A DNA stretch of 64,000 bases from Mesotaenium endlicherianum (lineage: Eukaryota; Streptophyta; Zygnematophyceae; Zygnematales; Mesotaeniaceae): contig WELA01008857.1 of assembly GCA_009602735.1 (NCBI GenBank), forward strand, positions 55,799-119,798, given 5' to 3'. Position numbers and translations under genes: made by a program. Positions 1-9,840 of the stretch are shown piece by piece. The notes below the pieces were generated by a model that had not been told where the DNA came from, searched no databases, and was given only the letters and a program-made list of their open reading frames with translations. Positions within the stretch are counted from its first letter, which is position 1, and every line of letters begins with the position of its first letter.

Positions 1-741
1 GCGCTACTGAAAGGCAGTGCCGCAGACTGGTGGCTGTACTGGAAAGGAGAACGTAAGGCTCGGCAACTCGGTGACCCTACGTGGGTAGAGTTTGTCGAGA
101 AGTTGCATGAGGAGTTTGATGTCATCAACCAGCAGGAGAAAGCTATCTATGCGATGATCTCCTTAACACTGAAGCAGACCACTTCAGTTGCTGAGTTTGC
201 TCAAAAGTTCCAGGAGAACATGATGAAACAGCCAGACTTGCCAGAGCGGTATAGGATAGCATACTTCAGGTATGGCTTGAAATCCGAGGTCTCTGGTCAT
301 TTTGCTGAGAAAAAGTATGAGAAACTGGCTGACTTGATCCAGGATGCTGATGCCTGGGATCAGCAGCAGTTCAATCACAAGCGCCAGAGTAACGCTTTGG
401 TGTCTAAGATTGTCAAAAAGCCCCACGGTTCCTACAATGCAGTTGAAGGAGACCAGGCTGAGGATAATCAGGGTGATGAATATGAGTATGAGTACAATGC
501 TATTCAGTCTAGAGGTAGANACGAGTATGAATATTATGCTATACAGTCTAGAAGTAGAGGTGGTTTCTCTCGAGGCGGTTATGGAAGAGGTGGTGGTAGG
601 ACTAAGCCGAGACGAGCCTCATCAAAGTCCATTTGCTACCATTGTCAGCAATTGGGCCACTACAGATTACAGTGTCCAGTCAAGCACCTTCCGAAGGTCG
701 AGAGAAAAGACCAGCCTTTAAAAGACAGCAACAGGCAGTAA
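1..741 (+). CDS. gag: Gag polyprotein, C-terminal part (copy A)
   Basis: Nucleocapsid-type structural protein of the retrotransposon; packages element RNA in cytoplasmic particles (family knowledge). The window starts inside the conserved gag core with the motif [11 protein letters not shown]. Further on are an RGG-type basic stretch and one CCHC zinc knuckle at 634-675 ([14 protein letters not shown]). A short segment is duplicated around position 520, where the assembly has an N: the motif [12 protein letters not shown] is followed by a diverged second copy, [12 protein letters not shown]. Copy B has only one. The frame stays open to TAA at 739-741. The slippery heptamer TTTAAAA at 717-723 lies just before the stop. 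Confidence 0.9.
   Translation, partial: ALLKGSAADWWLYWKGERKARQLGDPTWVEFVEKLHEEFDVINQQEKAIYAMISLTLKQTTSVAEFAQKFQENMMKQPDLPERYRIAYFRYGLKSEVSGHFAEKKYEKLADLIQDADAWDQQQFNHKRQSNALVSKIVKKPHGSYNAVEGDQAEDNQGDEYEYEYNAIQSRGRXEYEYYAIQSRSRGGFSRGGYGRGGGRTKPRRASSKSICYHCQQLGHYRLQCPVKHLPKVERKDQPLKDSNRQ
717..723 (+). promoter_or_regulatory. -1 ribosomal frameshift site, gag/pol (copy A)
   Basis: TTTAAAA lies in the gag frame as T TTA AAA, the X XXY YYZ pattern. Slipping back one base enters the pol frame, which is closed upstream of this point in copy B. The same heptamer is kept at the same place in copies B, D, E and G. Confidence 0.7.
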
Positions 742-3700
742 TCCAGTCTACTGACTGTAAGGATGCTAGAGATAGTGAGTCGTCACTAGCTGCCCTTGTA
801 GCAGGTATTATGGGTCCTGCTGAACTGGATTCACTATGCATGCCTGACAAACAGATAAAGGAGACCATCAGTAATATAGACGTCCAGAGAGTGCACACTC
901 TGGATGCTCTTGTTCCACCTGATGTCCAACATTTCTTTGCTACGTCAGGAGAACAATGCGAAAGTCAGGAAAAGACAGTCCCCCCTATCCTACTGCATTG
1001 CATGATTGCAGGTAGGAAGGTGAGGGCATTTGTTGACGGAGGGGCGTCACATACTTTTATCCACAAGGACTTAGTTAAGCGGCTAAGGCTGCCTACTGTC
1101 ACCCAAGGGAATAGAAAAATATTCCTTGGAGATGCCTCAAGTATCCCGGGAGGAGTTATAACCAAGCCTATTGAGGTCCAGTTAGGTTCTGGCATTGCAG
1201 TTCTAACTGAAACGCTTACATTTGAGGTACTCAACACTGGCTTTTATGATCTCGTGCTAGGCAGGTCCTGGCTTAATAGACATCAAGCTGAAGTGTGTTG
1301 GATCAAAGGTACAGTTAAAGTGAGAGGAGCCAGCGATGGGCAGACTGACTTGGCACCCACCAGTGCTCTTCCTCTTGTCCTGTGTGGATGGCAAATGAAG
1401 GAAAAGAAGAGGCTTCCAGAAGGATGCAAGTTGCTGAATGCAATGGAGTTCGTCAAAAGCTGGAACCAGAAGGAAGACAGAATGTTCTGTCTGTTGCTAA
1501 GAGAGGTACCTCCTCAACCTGAAGAAGTGGTTGAGAAAGAGATAAGCCCTCCGGAGCACCCTACTGCTGCAAAACTTGTTGCTCAGTACACGGATGTTTT
1601 TAACATGCCTCCGGGACTACCACCTAAGAGGGAAGTAGATCATAGGATTGATTTACTACCTGGGAGTCAGCCACCATGGCAACGCACTTACGGCTTGTCT
1701 TATTTGGAGAGCGAGGAGTTGAAAACACAGATTGCAGAGCTTGAGGAATATGGTTATATTTCTCCCAGTAAACCACCTTACGGCGCACCCATCCTATTTG
1801 TTAAGAAAAAGGATGGCAGTATGCGGATGTGTATGGATTACAGAGCCCTGAACAGAATTACAGTAGAGAACAAGTATGCTTTACCCAGGATCGAGGACTT
1901 GCTTGATACCCTGTCAGGTGCTAAGGTGTTCAGTAAGATAGATCTCAAGAGTGGTTATCATCAAATTAGAATTGCTGAGGGGGATGAACACAAGACTGCC
2001 TTCCGCACACGTTATGGACACTATGAGTTCAACGTGATGCCATTTGGACTGACTAATGCTCCTGCGACCTTCATGGGTGCTATGAATGACATTTTCAGAC
2101 CTTATTTGGATAAGTTTGTGCAAGTTTTCCTGGATGATATTTTAATTTTCTCTAAAGATGAAGCTCAGCACGCTGAACACTTAAAGACAGTCATGGACAC
2201 TCTGAGAAGAAATCACTTATATGCTAAAATGAGCAAGTGTGATTTCTTTAAGGAAAGTATTAAATTCTTAGGCCTCGTTGTCAGTAAAGAAGGCATCCGT
2301 GTGGATCCTAAGATAGTCCAGACCATAAGGGACTGGCCAGTACCACAGTCTGTCTCTGAAGTTAGATCCTTCCTCGGGTTGGCTAACTACTATAGGAGAT
2401 TATTGAGAATTATTCCACAAAGGCCAGTAAACTGACTGACCTTACCTAGAAAGACATAGGGTATGTGTGGGGTGAAGAGCAGCAGGCTGCCTTCCAAACC
2501 CTTAAAGATGCCCTTTGTTTTGCCCCAGTGCTAGCCATGTATGACCCCAGCAAACCGGTGCAGGTGGTCACTGATGCCTCTGACTTTGCCATGGGTGCTA
2601 TTTTGTTGCAGCCTGCTGACAAAACCACAAAGGATGGTAAGGTACGTCAGGAGTGGCACCCTGTATTATACGAGTCGATGAAATTTAATCCAGCAGAGAT
2701 TAATTACTCAGTGCATGATCAAGAGCTGCTAGCTATCATTCATGTGCTCAAACGGTGGAGAGCATACTTACATGGTAAAGCTTTTAAGGTGATTACAGAT
2801 CATCTAGCTCTGACTCACTTTCAGAAGAAGTCCAAGCTGTCAAGGAGAGAGAGCCGCTGGAGCCAGATGCTGGAGCAGTTCCAAGTCCAGATCGACTACA
2901 AACCAGGGAAGTTGAATCCTGCTGATGCACTCTCTAGAAGACCTGACTTGCAAGAAAGGAACTTTAGTCAGCATGCTGTAGATAAAGTCCTGTGTGCACT
3001 CACTTCACTAAGGGTGGAAAGGTCCTTCCTTGAACAACTTAGGAAAGCCTACCTTTCTGACCCAACATTTGAGCCCAACCCCACTACTCGTGTGTGTCGT
3101 GCTACTGCACTCGGGTACCGGCTTAAAGCAGGGGTGTAGGTGATTGAAACCACTTCAGGAAGGCTGAAGCTGGTCATTCCTAATAATTTGGAAATAAGGT
3201 CTCTCTTACTGAGTCAAGCGCATGACAGTTTACTGGGTGGGCATTTGGGGCAGGCCAAAACTGTTGGCAAACTGGCAAAATATTATCATTGGGAGGGGTT
3301 GCCCCGGGAGGTCTTGAAATATGTGAAGTCCTGTGATCAGTGTCAAAGAAATAAGTCTAGGCACACACCACCAGGAGGTCTCTTGCAAACACTTCCCATC
3401 CCAGCTGGATGCTGGGAAACTATATCCATGGACTGGGTGGTCACACTACCAAGAACTGCCAATGGGCATGATTCGATACTGGTAATCGTGGATAAACTGA
3501 CAAAAATGGTTATTTTTATCCCCACAACTGTCAAAGTAACTGCACTCGAAACAGCGAGACAGTTTTACAACCATGTAGTATGCCAACATGGGCTCCCTTC
3601 TAATATCATCTCAGACAGAGACTCGAAATTCACCTCTAAGTTCTGGAGAGCTTTAATGGGGTTAATGGGAGTCAAACAGCTGCTCAGCACAGCAAACCAC

Positions 3701-4540
3701 CCTCAGACTGATGGGCAGACTGAAAGAACTAATCGAGTTCTGCAGGAGGTGCTGAGAGCATATATTAACAAAAAACAAGATAATTGGGATGACATGTTGC
3801 CTCAAATTCAGTTTGCGGTCAACAGCGCGGTGCACGCGTCAACGGGCAAGACTCCTTTTGAACTCAGCCTGGGTAGAGTCCCTAAGTCTCCTTTAGATGT
3901 GCTAGGGGAGTCTTTAACTCACCCTGAAGGGATTGACAATCCGGTCTCCCTCCAGTTAATTCAGGAGTTTGCGGACACCCTGTCAGAAGTCTAACAAAAC
4001 TTGCACAAAGTCCAAGAAAATCAACAAAATTACGCTAATCAGCACCGTCGCGAGCTGACATTTTCTAAGGGCAATTTCGTCAAACTGCATTCTCAGCACC
4101 TGTACCTGCTTGGTGTGGTCAAGAAAAAGCTTGGTCTTGTCTGGGTCGGTCCATATTCGGTGGTACGCCGTGTCGGTCAGAATGCTTACAAATTGAATAT
4201 GTTAGCAGACTACAAGGGTCACCCAGTCTTTAATGTCTCTATCCTGGAACCGTACATCAAAGGTGACACACTGTTCACCGGTCGATTACCTGTCCAACCG
4301 GGACCGATCCCCGCTGTCAGAGAGGGTGACGCTGAGGAATATGAGGTCGAGGAGATTTTAGACGCTCGCTCTGTCCGTCGATCGTCTAAATATGTCATGA
4401 AGTACCTCATCCGCTGGAAAGGTTACGATGCCTCTGGGGACACTTGGGAATTTAAAGATCAGCTGACCAATGCCAAAGGGGCGTTGAAATGGTTCCACCT
4501 TCGGGCGGCTGGGGCACCTCCCTCACTGTCATTTCCGTAG
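717..4540 (+). pseudogene. pol: Pol polyprotein, broken (copy A)
   Basis: Protease, reverse transcriptase, RNase H, integrase and chromodomain follow in the usual Ty3/gypsy order. Visible motifs include [10 protein letters not shown] (protease), VFLDDIL (RT active site), [11 protein letters not shown] (RNase H), CDQCQ of the integrase zinc finger, [10 protein letters not shown] around the integrase Glu, and a C-terminal chromodomain with RWKGY and TWEF. Compared with copy B there is a one-base deletion near 2400 that shifts the frame. In-frame stops follow at 2447-2449 (TAG), 3137-3139 (TGG to TAG) and 3992-3994 (CAA to TAA). The chromodomain would direct integration to modified histones in active members. 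This copy cannot make full Pol. Confidence 0.92.
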
Positions 4541-4552
4541 CCAGGGACAGGT

Positions 4553-4646
4553 GACAGGAGGTCCTGTCTCCATATAAGTTGGAGAAGAATGTGACAGTTA
4601 GTGACAGTTGTGACAGGCAGCCCACCTTTAAAATTAAGTTGGAGGG
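4553..4646 (+). promoter_or_regulatory. Internal hairpin and purine-tract-like motifs before ORF3 (copy A)
   Basis: An inverted repeat GACAGGAGGTCCTGTC (4553-4568) is followed after 6 bases by TAAGTTGGAG (4575-4584). A second TAAGTTGGAGGG lies at 4635-4646. The same 12-mer forms the 3' polypurine tract next to the LTR at 6599-6612. It may be an internal plus-strand priming site or an RNA signal; no function is proven. Confidence 0.6.
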
Positions 4647-4807
4647 AGTGGTGTTCTGTCTTGGGATCAGCCGCGCTCACACTCACTTTCTGTCTAAACT
4701 CAATTTACCCTGATATTCACTCACACCAGGTATTTCACACTAGGAACTCGTCTTATCGCGTCCTCTTCATCAAGGGCACTCAGTAGCGACAAAATATCAT
4801 GACTTCA

Positions 4808-4836
4808 CTAACTGCATTGTGTTGATGAGTGAGCAG
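4808..4836 (+). promoter_or_regulatory. Candidate branch point and 3' splice site before ORF3 (copy A)
   Basis: CTAAC (4808-4812) lies 25 bases before CAG at 4834-4836, which directly precedes the ORF3 start as CAGGATG. Copy B has the same arrangement (TACTAAC, 24 bases, CAGGATG). This suggests ORF3 is translated from a spliced subgenomic RNA; the donor is not established. Confidence 0.45.
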
Positions 4837-4837
4837 G

Positions 4838-6493
4838 ATGACTCAAAAGTCAGACCTTAATAGGAAGAGAAGAGCGGAAGAGGCACATGCAGAATACTTG
4901 CAATTCCGTGGCAACATCGAATCATCCTCCATCTCTGCTCGGGAATCACAACAACTCCAACAACAGCGGGAGGCACAGAAGAAGAAGGAGGAGGAGGAAC
5001 AGGCCAAATTGAGGCAGGAAGAACTGGACAGAAAAGCTGCAGAGGAGGCCAAGAAAGCAGAGGAGGAGAGGCAAGCTGAGGAGAGGCGAAAGCAGCAGGC
5101 TGAAGAAGAGCAGAGGAGAATCAGCAGCTACCGCTACACAGTGCTGGGCAAGGGCTTTGATCTACTGGAGGAGGCCTTCAAGTATGCTCAGAGAAGTCGC
5201 AGCGAGTCACAGAAGGACATCCTACAGAAGGAAGGGGAGACATCCGAAAACTTTGACAAGTATATAGAGGTCAGCACAGGGCTGCTCCTCTATCAGGTTT
5301 ATGCCAGGATGGTAGGATGTACGGTCAGAGAGGCCAAGGCAATGGCCCAGGCGAACGAAGCAGGGGCTGTATTGATTCCCGATATCTGGGGAAAAGATAG
5401 GGTCATCAGGATGATCTCCATGGACGCGGACAGCTTTAAGGACTCCACACCCCATAACAGGTTCAAGGCCATGTATAATGAGGTGGAGAGAAGGAGCTGG
5501 GAATTCTTGGCCAGGGAAACCAGTCAGCTGGACTTTGCAGGGCACTGGTACCCTTGTACTTTGAAAAGGACAGACCCTGCCTTCTTTCAGAAGCCCACCG
5601 ATTGGCGGTGGATGACCATCAATATGAGGGACCAGCAGAACGACAAGGCAACGGATGAGGATTTCCTAATAGACCTAAAGGGGAATATAGTATTGCCCCC
5701 TCATATTGCGGCTTGGGACCCAAGATTGGATGGAGTAAGAGACTGCATGAGCCAAGCAATGCAAGGGGACAGGATCAGGGCCCGAGAGTCATTCTCTAAA
5801 GGGAAGCACGCTTATGCCAAATGGGCAAGCAAGCAGGGGGAAAAGGACTTGTATGCGGTCCGGACTCGGCAGCCCCCACCATCACCCAAAAGGGGAAGGT
5901 CAGTGGGATATTCTTTTCCTCGGGAGGAGCTGGAGCAGCTGACAAAAGAGACCCCAGCGGTCTCAGAGGAACCCGGGGACGGAGAGGAGGAGGGGTCAGA
6001 GGAAGAAGAGGAGGAAGGCGAGGAGGAGGACACTAGCCCCGCCGTGATCCTGACACCTGCCACATTCCCTGTAAGGGAGAAGACTGAGTTGGCCCTGCAG
6101 CAGCTCGCTGAAGAGGAGGATATCACTTGGCTGGGAACTGCCATAGGACAGAGCACATCTCCAGGCACGGAGACCCAGTCAGACAGGGCAGACAGGAGGG
6201 CTGCTAGAGAAATAGCCAGAGGCCTGCCGGCATCTTCCTCGCATGTACCCTTAGCTCATGTCATGCAACATCCTTCTGGAATGCCGGTATATGTACCAGT
6301 CAGTTTGAGGGCTGCCCAGGAGAAGGCTGCCTCCATTCAGTTTCAGACTGTGCAGGAGGAAACCGCACAGTTACTGCGTTCTCCGCAGGGTCCCTACGCG
6401 GAGCCTCCCTCTCTGACAGGCTTCAGGAGACCCCAAGAGAGGAGGAGGTCTGACTCTCCTTGCCATAGGGCCCCAGGGGCATCTCCCTCTTAA
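4838..6493 (+). CDS. ORF3, coiled-coil plus conserved domain protein of unknown function (copy A)
   Basis: This 551-residue reading frame sits between pol and the 3' LTR, the place of env in retroviruses, but I see no signal peptide or membrane span, so it is not a recognisable envelope protein. The N-terminal hundred or so residues are a charged Glu/Lys/Gln coiled coil. A globular core follows, with motifs shared by all copies: NEVERRSWEFLARE, PTDWRWMT, LPPHIAAWDPRL and SKGKHAYAKWA. An acidic stretch and a tail with HPSGMPVYV come next. I chose ATG 4838 because it aligns with ATG 21955 of copy B and with 46787 of copy F. The frame is open although pol of the same element is dead. I do not recognise the family; an RNA-binding, particle or movement role would be speculation. 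Confidence 0.85.
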   Translation: MTQKSDLNRKRRAEEAHAEYLQFRGNIESSSISARESQQLQQQREAQKKKEEEEQAKLRQEELDRKAAEEAKKAEEERQAEERRKQQAEEEQRRISSYRYTVLGKGFDLLEEAFKYAQRSRSESQKDILQKEGETSENFDKYIEVSTGLLLYQVYARMVGCTVREAKAMAQANEAGAVLIPDIWGKDRVIRMISMDADSFKDSTPHNRFKAMYNEVERRSWEFLARETSQLDFAGHWYPCTLKRTDPAFFQKPTDWRWMTINMRDQQNDKATDEDFLIDLKGNIVLPPHIAAWDPRLDGVRDCMSQAMQGDRIRARESFSKGKHAYAKWASKQGEKDLYAVRTRQPPPSPKRGRSVGYSFPREELEQLTKETPAVSEEPGDGEEEGSEEEEEEGEEEDTSPAVILTPATFPVREKTELALQQLAEEEDITWLGTAIGQSTSPGTETQSDRADRRAAREIARGLPASSSHVPLAHVMQHPSGMPVYVPVSLRAAQEKAASIQFQTVQEETAQLLRSPQGPYAEPPSLTGFRRPQERRRSDSPCHRAPGASPS

Positions 6494-6577
6494 GGGCAGA
6501 GGGCCAAGGGCACAGCACGCTGTATGGGAGAGGGATCACTAATTTCAGTGAGGGAAATCCATGTCTCCTGTGTCATT

Positions 6578-6612
6578 GTTGTCGAGGCGACAACATGTTA
6601 AGTTGGAGGGAT
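6578..6612 (+). promoter_or_regulatory. 3' hairpin and polypurine tract (copy A)
   Basis: Perfect dyad GTTGTCGAGGCGACAAC (6578-6594, 7-bp arms, 3-base loop), then 4 bases, then TAAGTTGGAGGGAT (6599-6612) abutting the LTR. The purine tract is where plus-strand DNA synthesis would be primed. The dyad is found at the same spacing in copies B, D', E and F. Confidence 0.8.
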
Positions 6613-7330
6613 TATAATGAATCAATATATTGGTTGATATAATATTCATTTAAATATAACAATTAAATAAGTTCAGCCTGTTGAACTCTATTTAATAATC
6701 AGTCTGCTTCACTTTATATTTAATATCAGTTTAATGACTCAGCCGGAAGCAGCAGGCTGAAGTCAGCTTAAGTCAGCTTGCTGACACATTCTTTGACAGC
6801 CAGCTGACTTCCGTACTCGGTAGCAGCGAACTGCCTCGATATGCATCTAAGTGTGGTATGCTAGATGAATGGCCAGATGACATTCCTATGATGGATGGCG
6901 ATTCGGGATGATAGGAGATGGCGGTGGATTTGGTTAACCGAGGTCCTACCAACGTGGTTAACTCCCGGGTAGGCGGTACCATCGCATTGACCGTTGAACA
7001 GTAAACTCATTTGTACATATGCTAAGCATTGCTCTCAAGTTTGGCATTCGGAAACGAGGCCAACTCTCTTGTACAGCTTACTGAGAGAGATTTGAATCCA
7101 AGGCGAGAAGCCATTGATACGCACTGTCTTCCAACCTTGCTTATGTATGAGTGTTACTGATTGCATTATTGATGCTGGTTTACTCGCATTTGACTTACGA
7201 GTATTATTTATTGCTAGTGTATTGTCCTTTGCCGTTTAACCAGTTAACAAAAAATACCATAAAGATTACTTGCTGATATAAAGATCTTCATTAATTGTTA
7301 ATCGCCTATTTGGTAAGTCGATTCATTTCA
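6613..7330 (+). repeat. 3' LTR of copy A
   Basis: It is 718 bp and homologous along its length to the LTRs of copies B, D, E, F and G; it ends ATTCATTTCA. It starts TATAATGAATCA where the other copies have TGTAATGAATCA, so the terminal TG has decayed. Confidence 0.9.
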
Positions 7331-8511
7331 ATTTCCAAGTTCTCAGAAGTCTCCATTGTCGAATTGCTTATAGCAAGAGTAGTATCAACAAGCAAAAGCT
7401 CTCAGTGAAGAACTGAGTGAGCCCAGCCAAGCAGTGAAGAGCTGTTAAGGCGCGGTGTTGAGCGAAGAGCTCAGACCAGGCTAGCATAGATGTGCAGTTC
7501 AGAGTTCTGTAAGCTGTGACTCGTGGAAGTTAAGAGAAAGAATTGAAGGGCGATTTTTTTTCTCCGAAGTTGACATTGCCTGTTAAGCTGCTTAGACGTG
7601 ATTTCTGCAAACTACAAACTTGTTCATTCTGTAAACCCTCAACTTGGGCGAAAGCCTGTGTGGAAGTAAGACGCTTCTGTCCTTGTAAGGGAAATTGAAG
7701 ATAAGCTATCTTTTCAAAATTTCTACTAAGTGTGGATGAGGAATTGGTTGAACATGGGAAGCACTGAGTGTGGGATGCCTCACCGCATGATGCAAGTGCA
7801 GGAAGACCAGGAATGGGTCAAACCCCAACCAGTCTGTCACCGACACACGTGCAAGGGACGATCAACCCGGTCGATCCCCACGTGCAGCGACACACCGACA
7901 CGTCAACCAAGTCGAAGGTACACGTGCTGAGAAGCCACGCACGCGCCAGGGGTCCGACACTGTAAGGCACGACACGGATAAGAACAAATAGAATCAATTG
8001 AAGGATGCGGATGACCTGCGGTTTGTCTCAAAAACAATCAAAAGAATTTTGAAGGCGGAGCCATTTAGCACCCCAAGGTCGACGTAATACTCTGTTCAGT
8101 TCTACAGTCAGACATGCATTGTAAAATGATTAATGAGCAAGACCTGAAAATATAACGAAAACAACATTAAAGTTTGTCACAGATCAAGATGTTTCGTAGC
8201 GTGCATAATAATCATCAGGTCCTTCCTAGGAGCTCTAATCGTAGGAAACCCAAGTTCCAGTTGTCGATATTTTGAGGTTCTCGACTCTCAACCAAGCCCC
8301 AGGACTCGACCAAAAGTTTGGATTTTGAAAACATCCGAGACTTGGCGTCCATGATTTTTTAGAACATCCGTTATTATTCAGAAGATTTGATATAGCTTAC
8401 ACTTACTCTAGGCAATAATATTGTTATTGCAAGTAAACAGGCAATGCAACAGCATACAATGTGGAATATGTGTGTGTATGACGAAGAATACAGGAGGAGA
8501 ATTTAAACCCG
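7331..8511. other. No gene recognised between copy A and the DIRS-like element
   Basis: I see no open frame with recognisable content, no LTR and no terminal repeats. The stretch around 7840-7960 is rich in ACACGT/CACGTG-like words but not in a clean tandem array. It may be old repeat or the 3' end of the DIRS-like element to its right. Confidence 0.5.
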
Positions 8512-9300
8512 TCACTTTTTCTTAAATGCTGCTGAGATCTGCTGCTGTGAGTAGTTCACAGTTGTTGCTGAATTCCCTAAGTCTAGGTCTCTGGCAGCCT
8601 GGCCTAGAGAAGCTGGTAACTGAACTATGTAAGTCGCTTTAGCCTGCTCCAACCGCCAACGGCCCAGCTCTTTGAATACTCTTCTTGCTACCCCGACGTT
8701 GGCTGCCGCGGTGGCAGCCCCTTTGCGAAGGAAGTAAGTTCCACACTCTTGCATAGGGATGCCGACCGCCTGGAAACATTCTAGGCACGAGCTGCGTACT
8801 TGTGCGTAGCTAAGGGCGACGCCCATCAGCTGCTAATTCTTGTCCAAACCTTGCACCAGGCTGTTGTCGTCCACGTAGCCTGGCACCTGCTCAAAGAGGC
8901 GGTGTAGCATGGCTACTGGGCACCCAGTGCCCCCAGTAGGAAACAAGGTGGCAAATGTGCCCAGGCTGCTTTGGTCGTTCTTAGCCTTGGGCAGCTTGAG
9001 TAAGACTGCTTCTATGTGTGGGTGGCCCTGAATGACCATATCAGAGAGTGTGATCTGGTTCAAATCCGACCAGCGGAGAAACGCGTGGTACATAAAGAGT
9101 AACGTCACCGCTTTGATTAGGCTGCGTGGAGGTGCTATTGGGTAAGCAAAAAATTCCATGATTTCTTTAACCTTGCTGGGAACTATTGGCATTTTTGTCT
9201 GGTAGGGCCTGTCTAGCAGACGGAAGGTTGCTTTTCGCAAAAGGGCAGCTGTTGGGGATACTGTACGAGGGGCCAGGTGTGCTAACTTGTGCACCGTATT
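8512..9300 (-). pseudogene. Tyrosine recombinase, catalytic C-terminal part (DIRS-like)
   Basis: The enzyme would join circular cDNA to the genome through a tyrosine nucleophile. The box-I arginine is visible in FLRWSDL (9061-9081). Box II reads YFLRKGAATAAA, where the usual His of HxxR is replaced by Tyr (a CAC to TAC change would explain it). The final box is LGRWRLEQAKATYIV, with the nucleophile Tyr at 8629-8631. One in-frame TAG lies at 8830-8832, after the motif GLDKN. The frame continues exactly into 24865-25124 once element C and its 5-bp duplication are removed, giving ...AAITTVHKLA... across the join. Confidence 0.85.
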
Positions 9301-9803
9301 TGTAGTGATTTGAGTTATTATATATTAGTTTGCATATATTTTCATGTTTTCAAATATATTTGGAGTAGTATTGTGTGGATTCAAGTGTGAATAGGTACTC
9401 TAGTAACTTGGTTCATGTCCTTTGAACCTTCTAAGGCATTTTTGAAGTTAGAGGAAAGACCTAGAAGAACTCCACGTGGCAAAAGTCAAATGTGCCATTT
9501 TTAGGTCAAAAGGACATGTGTACATTATTCTAGAAAGAGGTGGCAAGTTTTGGGATGTGTTGGGTGCCAACACATCAACATACACCTTCCTAGAAATTAC
9601 TTGTTTAGTAAGTATATAAACAAGAGCTAGAACATAGAAAGACATTCCAGAATCACTCTTGTACTTGCCAAAATCCAGAAATATATTAACTTTCAAGAAG
9701 CCATCTCTCTTTCAAGAAGCTACCACTTGTGTTCAAAGATCCTTGTCTTGAATAGATAAAGTATTCTGTTTTACTAAGTACTTTATCTATCTGTTTCACT
9801 ACA
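9301..9803 (+). repeat. 5' LTR of element C
   Basis: Starts TGTAGTGATT and ends TTTCACTACA; 503 bp, followed by G and the PBS. It matches both halves of the 3' LTR and the inverted solo LTR at 51615-52114. Confidence 0.93.
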
Positions 9804-9804
9804 G

Positions 9805-9816
9805 TGGTATCGGAGC
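9805..9816 (+). promoter_or_regulatory. Primer binding site of element C
   Basis: TGGTATCGGAGC one base after the LTR. It equals the usual plant initiator-Met PBS (TGGTATCAGAGC) except for one base, and is identical to the PBS of family 1. Confidence 0.85.
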
Positions 9817-9840
9817 TAGGCACTTTGGTAGCACAAGAAG

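Larger units (their letters stand above)
1..7330 (+). mobile_element. Family-1 Ty3/gypsy chromovirus, copy A, 5' end outside window
   Basis: The order gag, pol with chromodomain, ORF3, purine tract and 3' LTR is complete apart from the 5' LTR and the N-terminal half of gag, which lie left of the window. The copy aligns throughout with the intact copy B at 15671-24481. Pol is inactivated by a one-base deletion and stop codons, whereas ORF3 is still open. The LTR begins TA instead of TG, a probable point mutation. No target duplication can be checked because the left end is missing. Confidence 0.93.
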
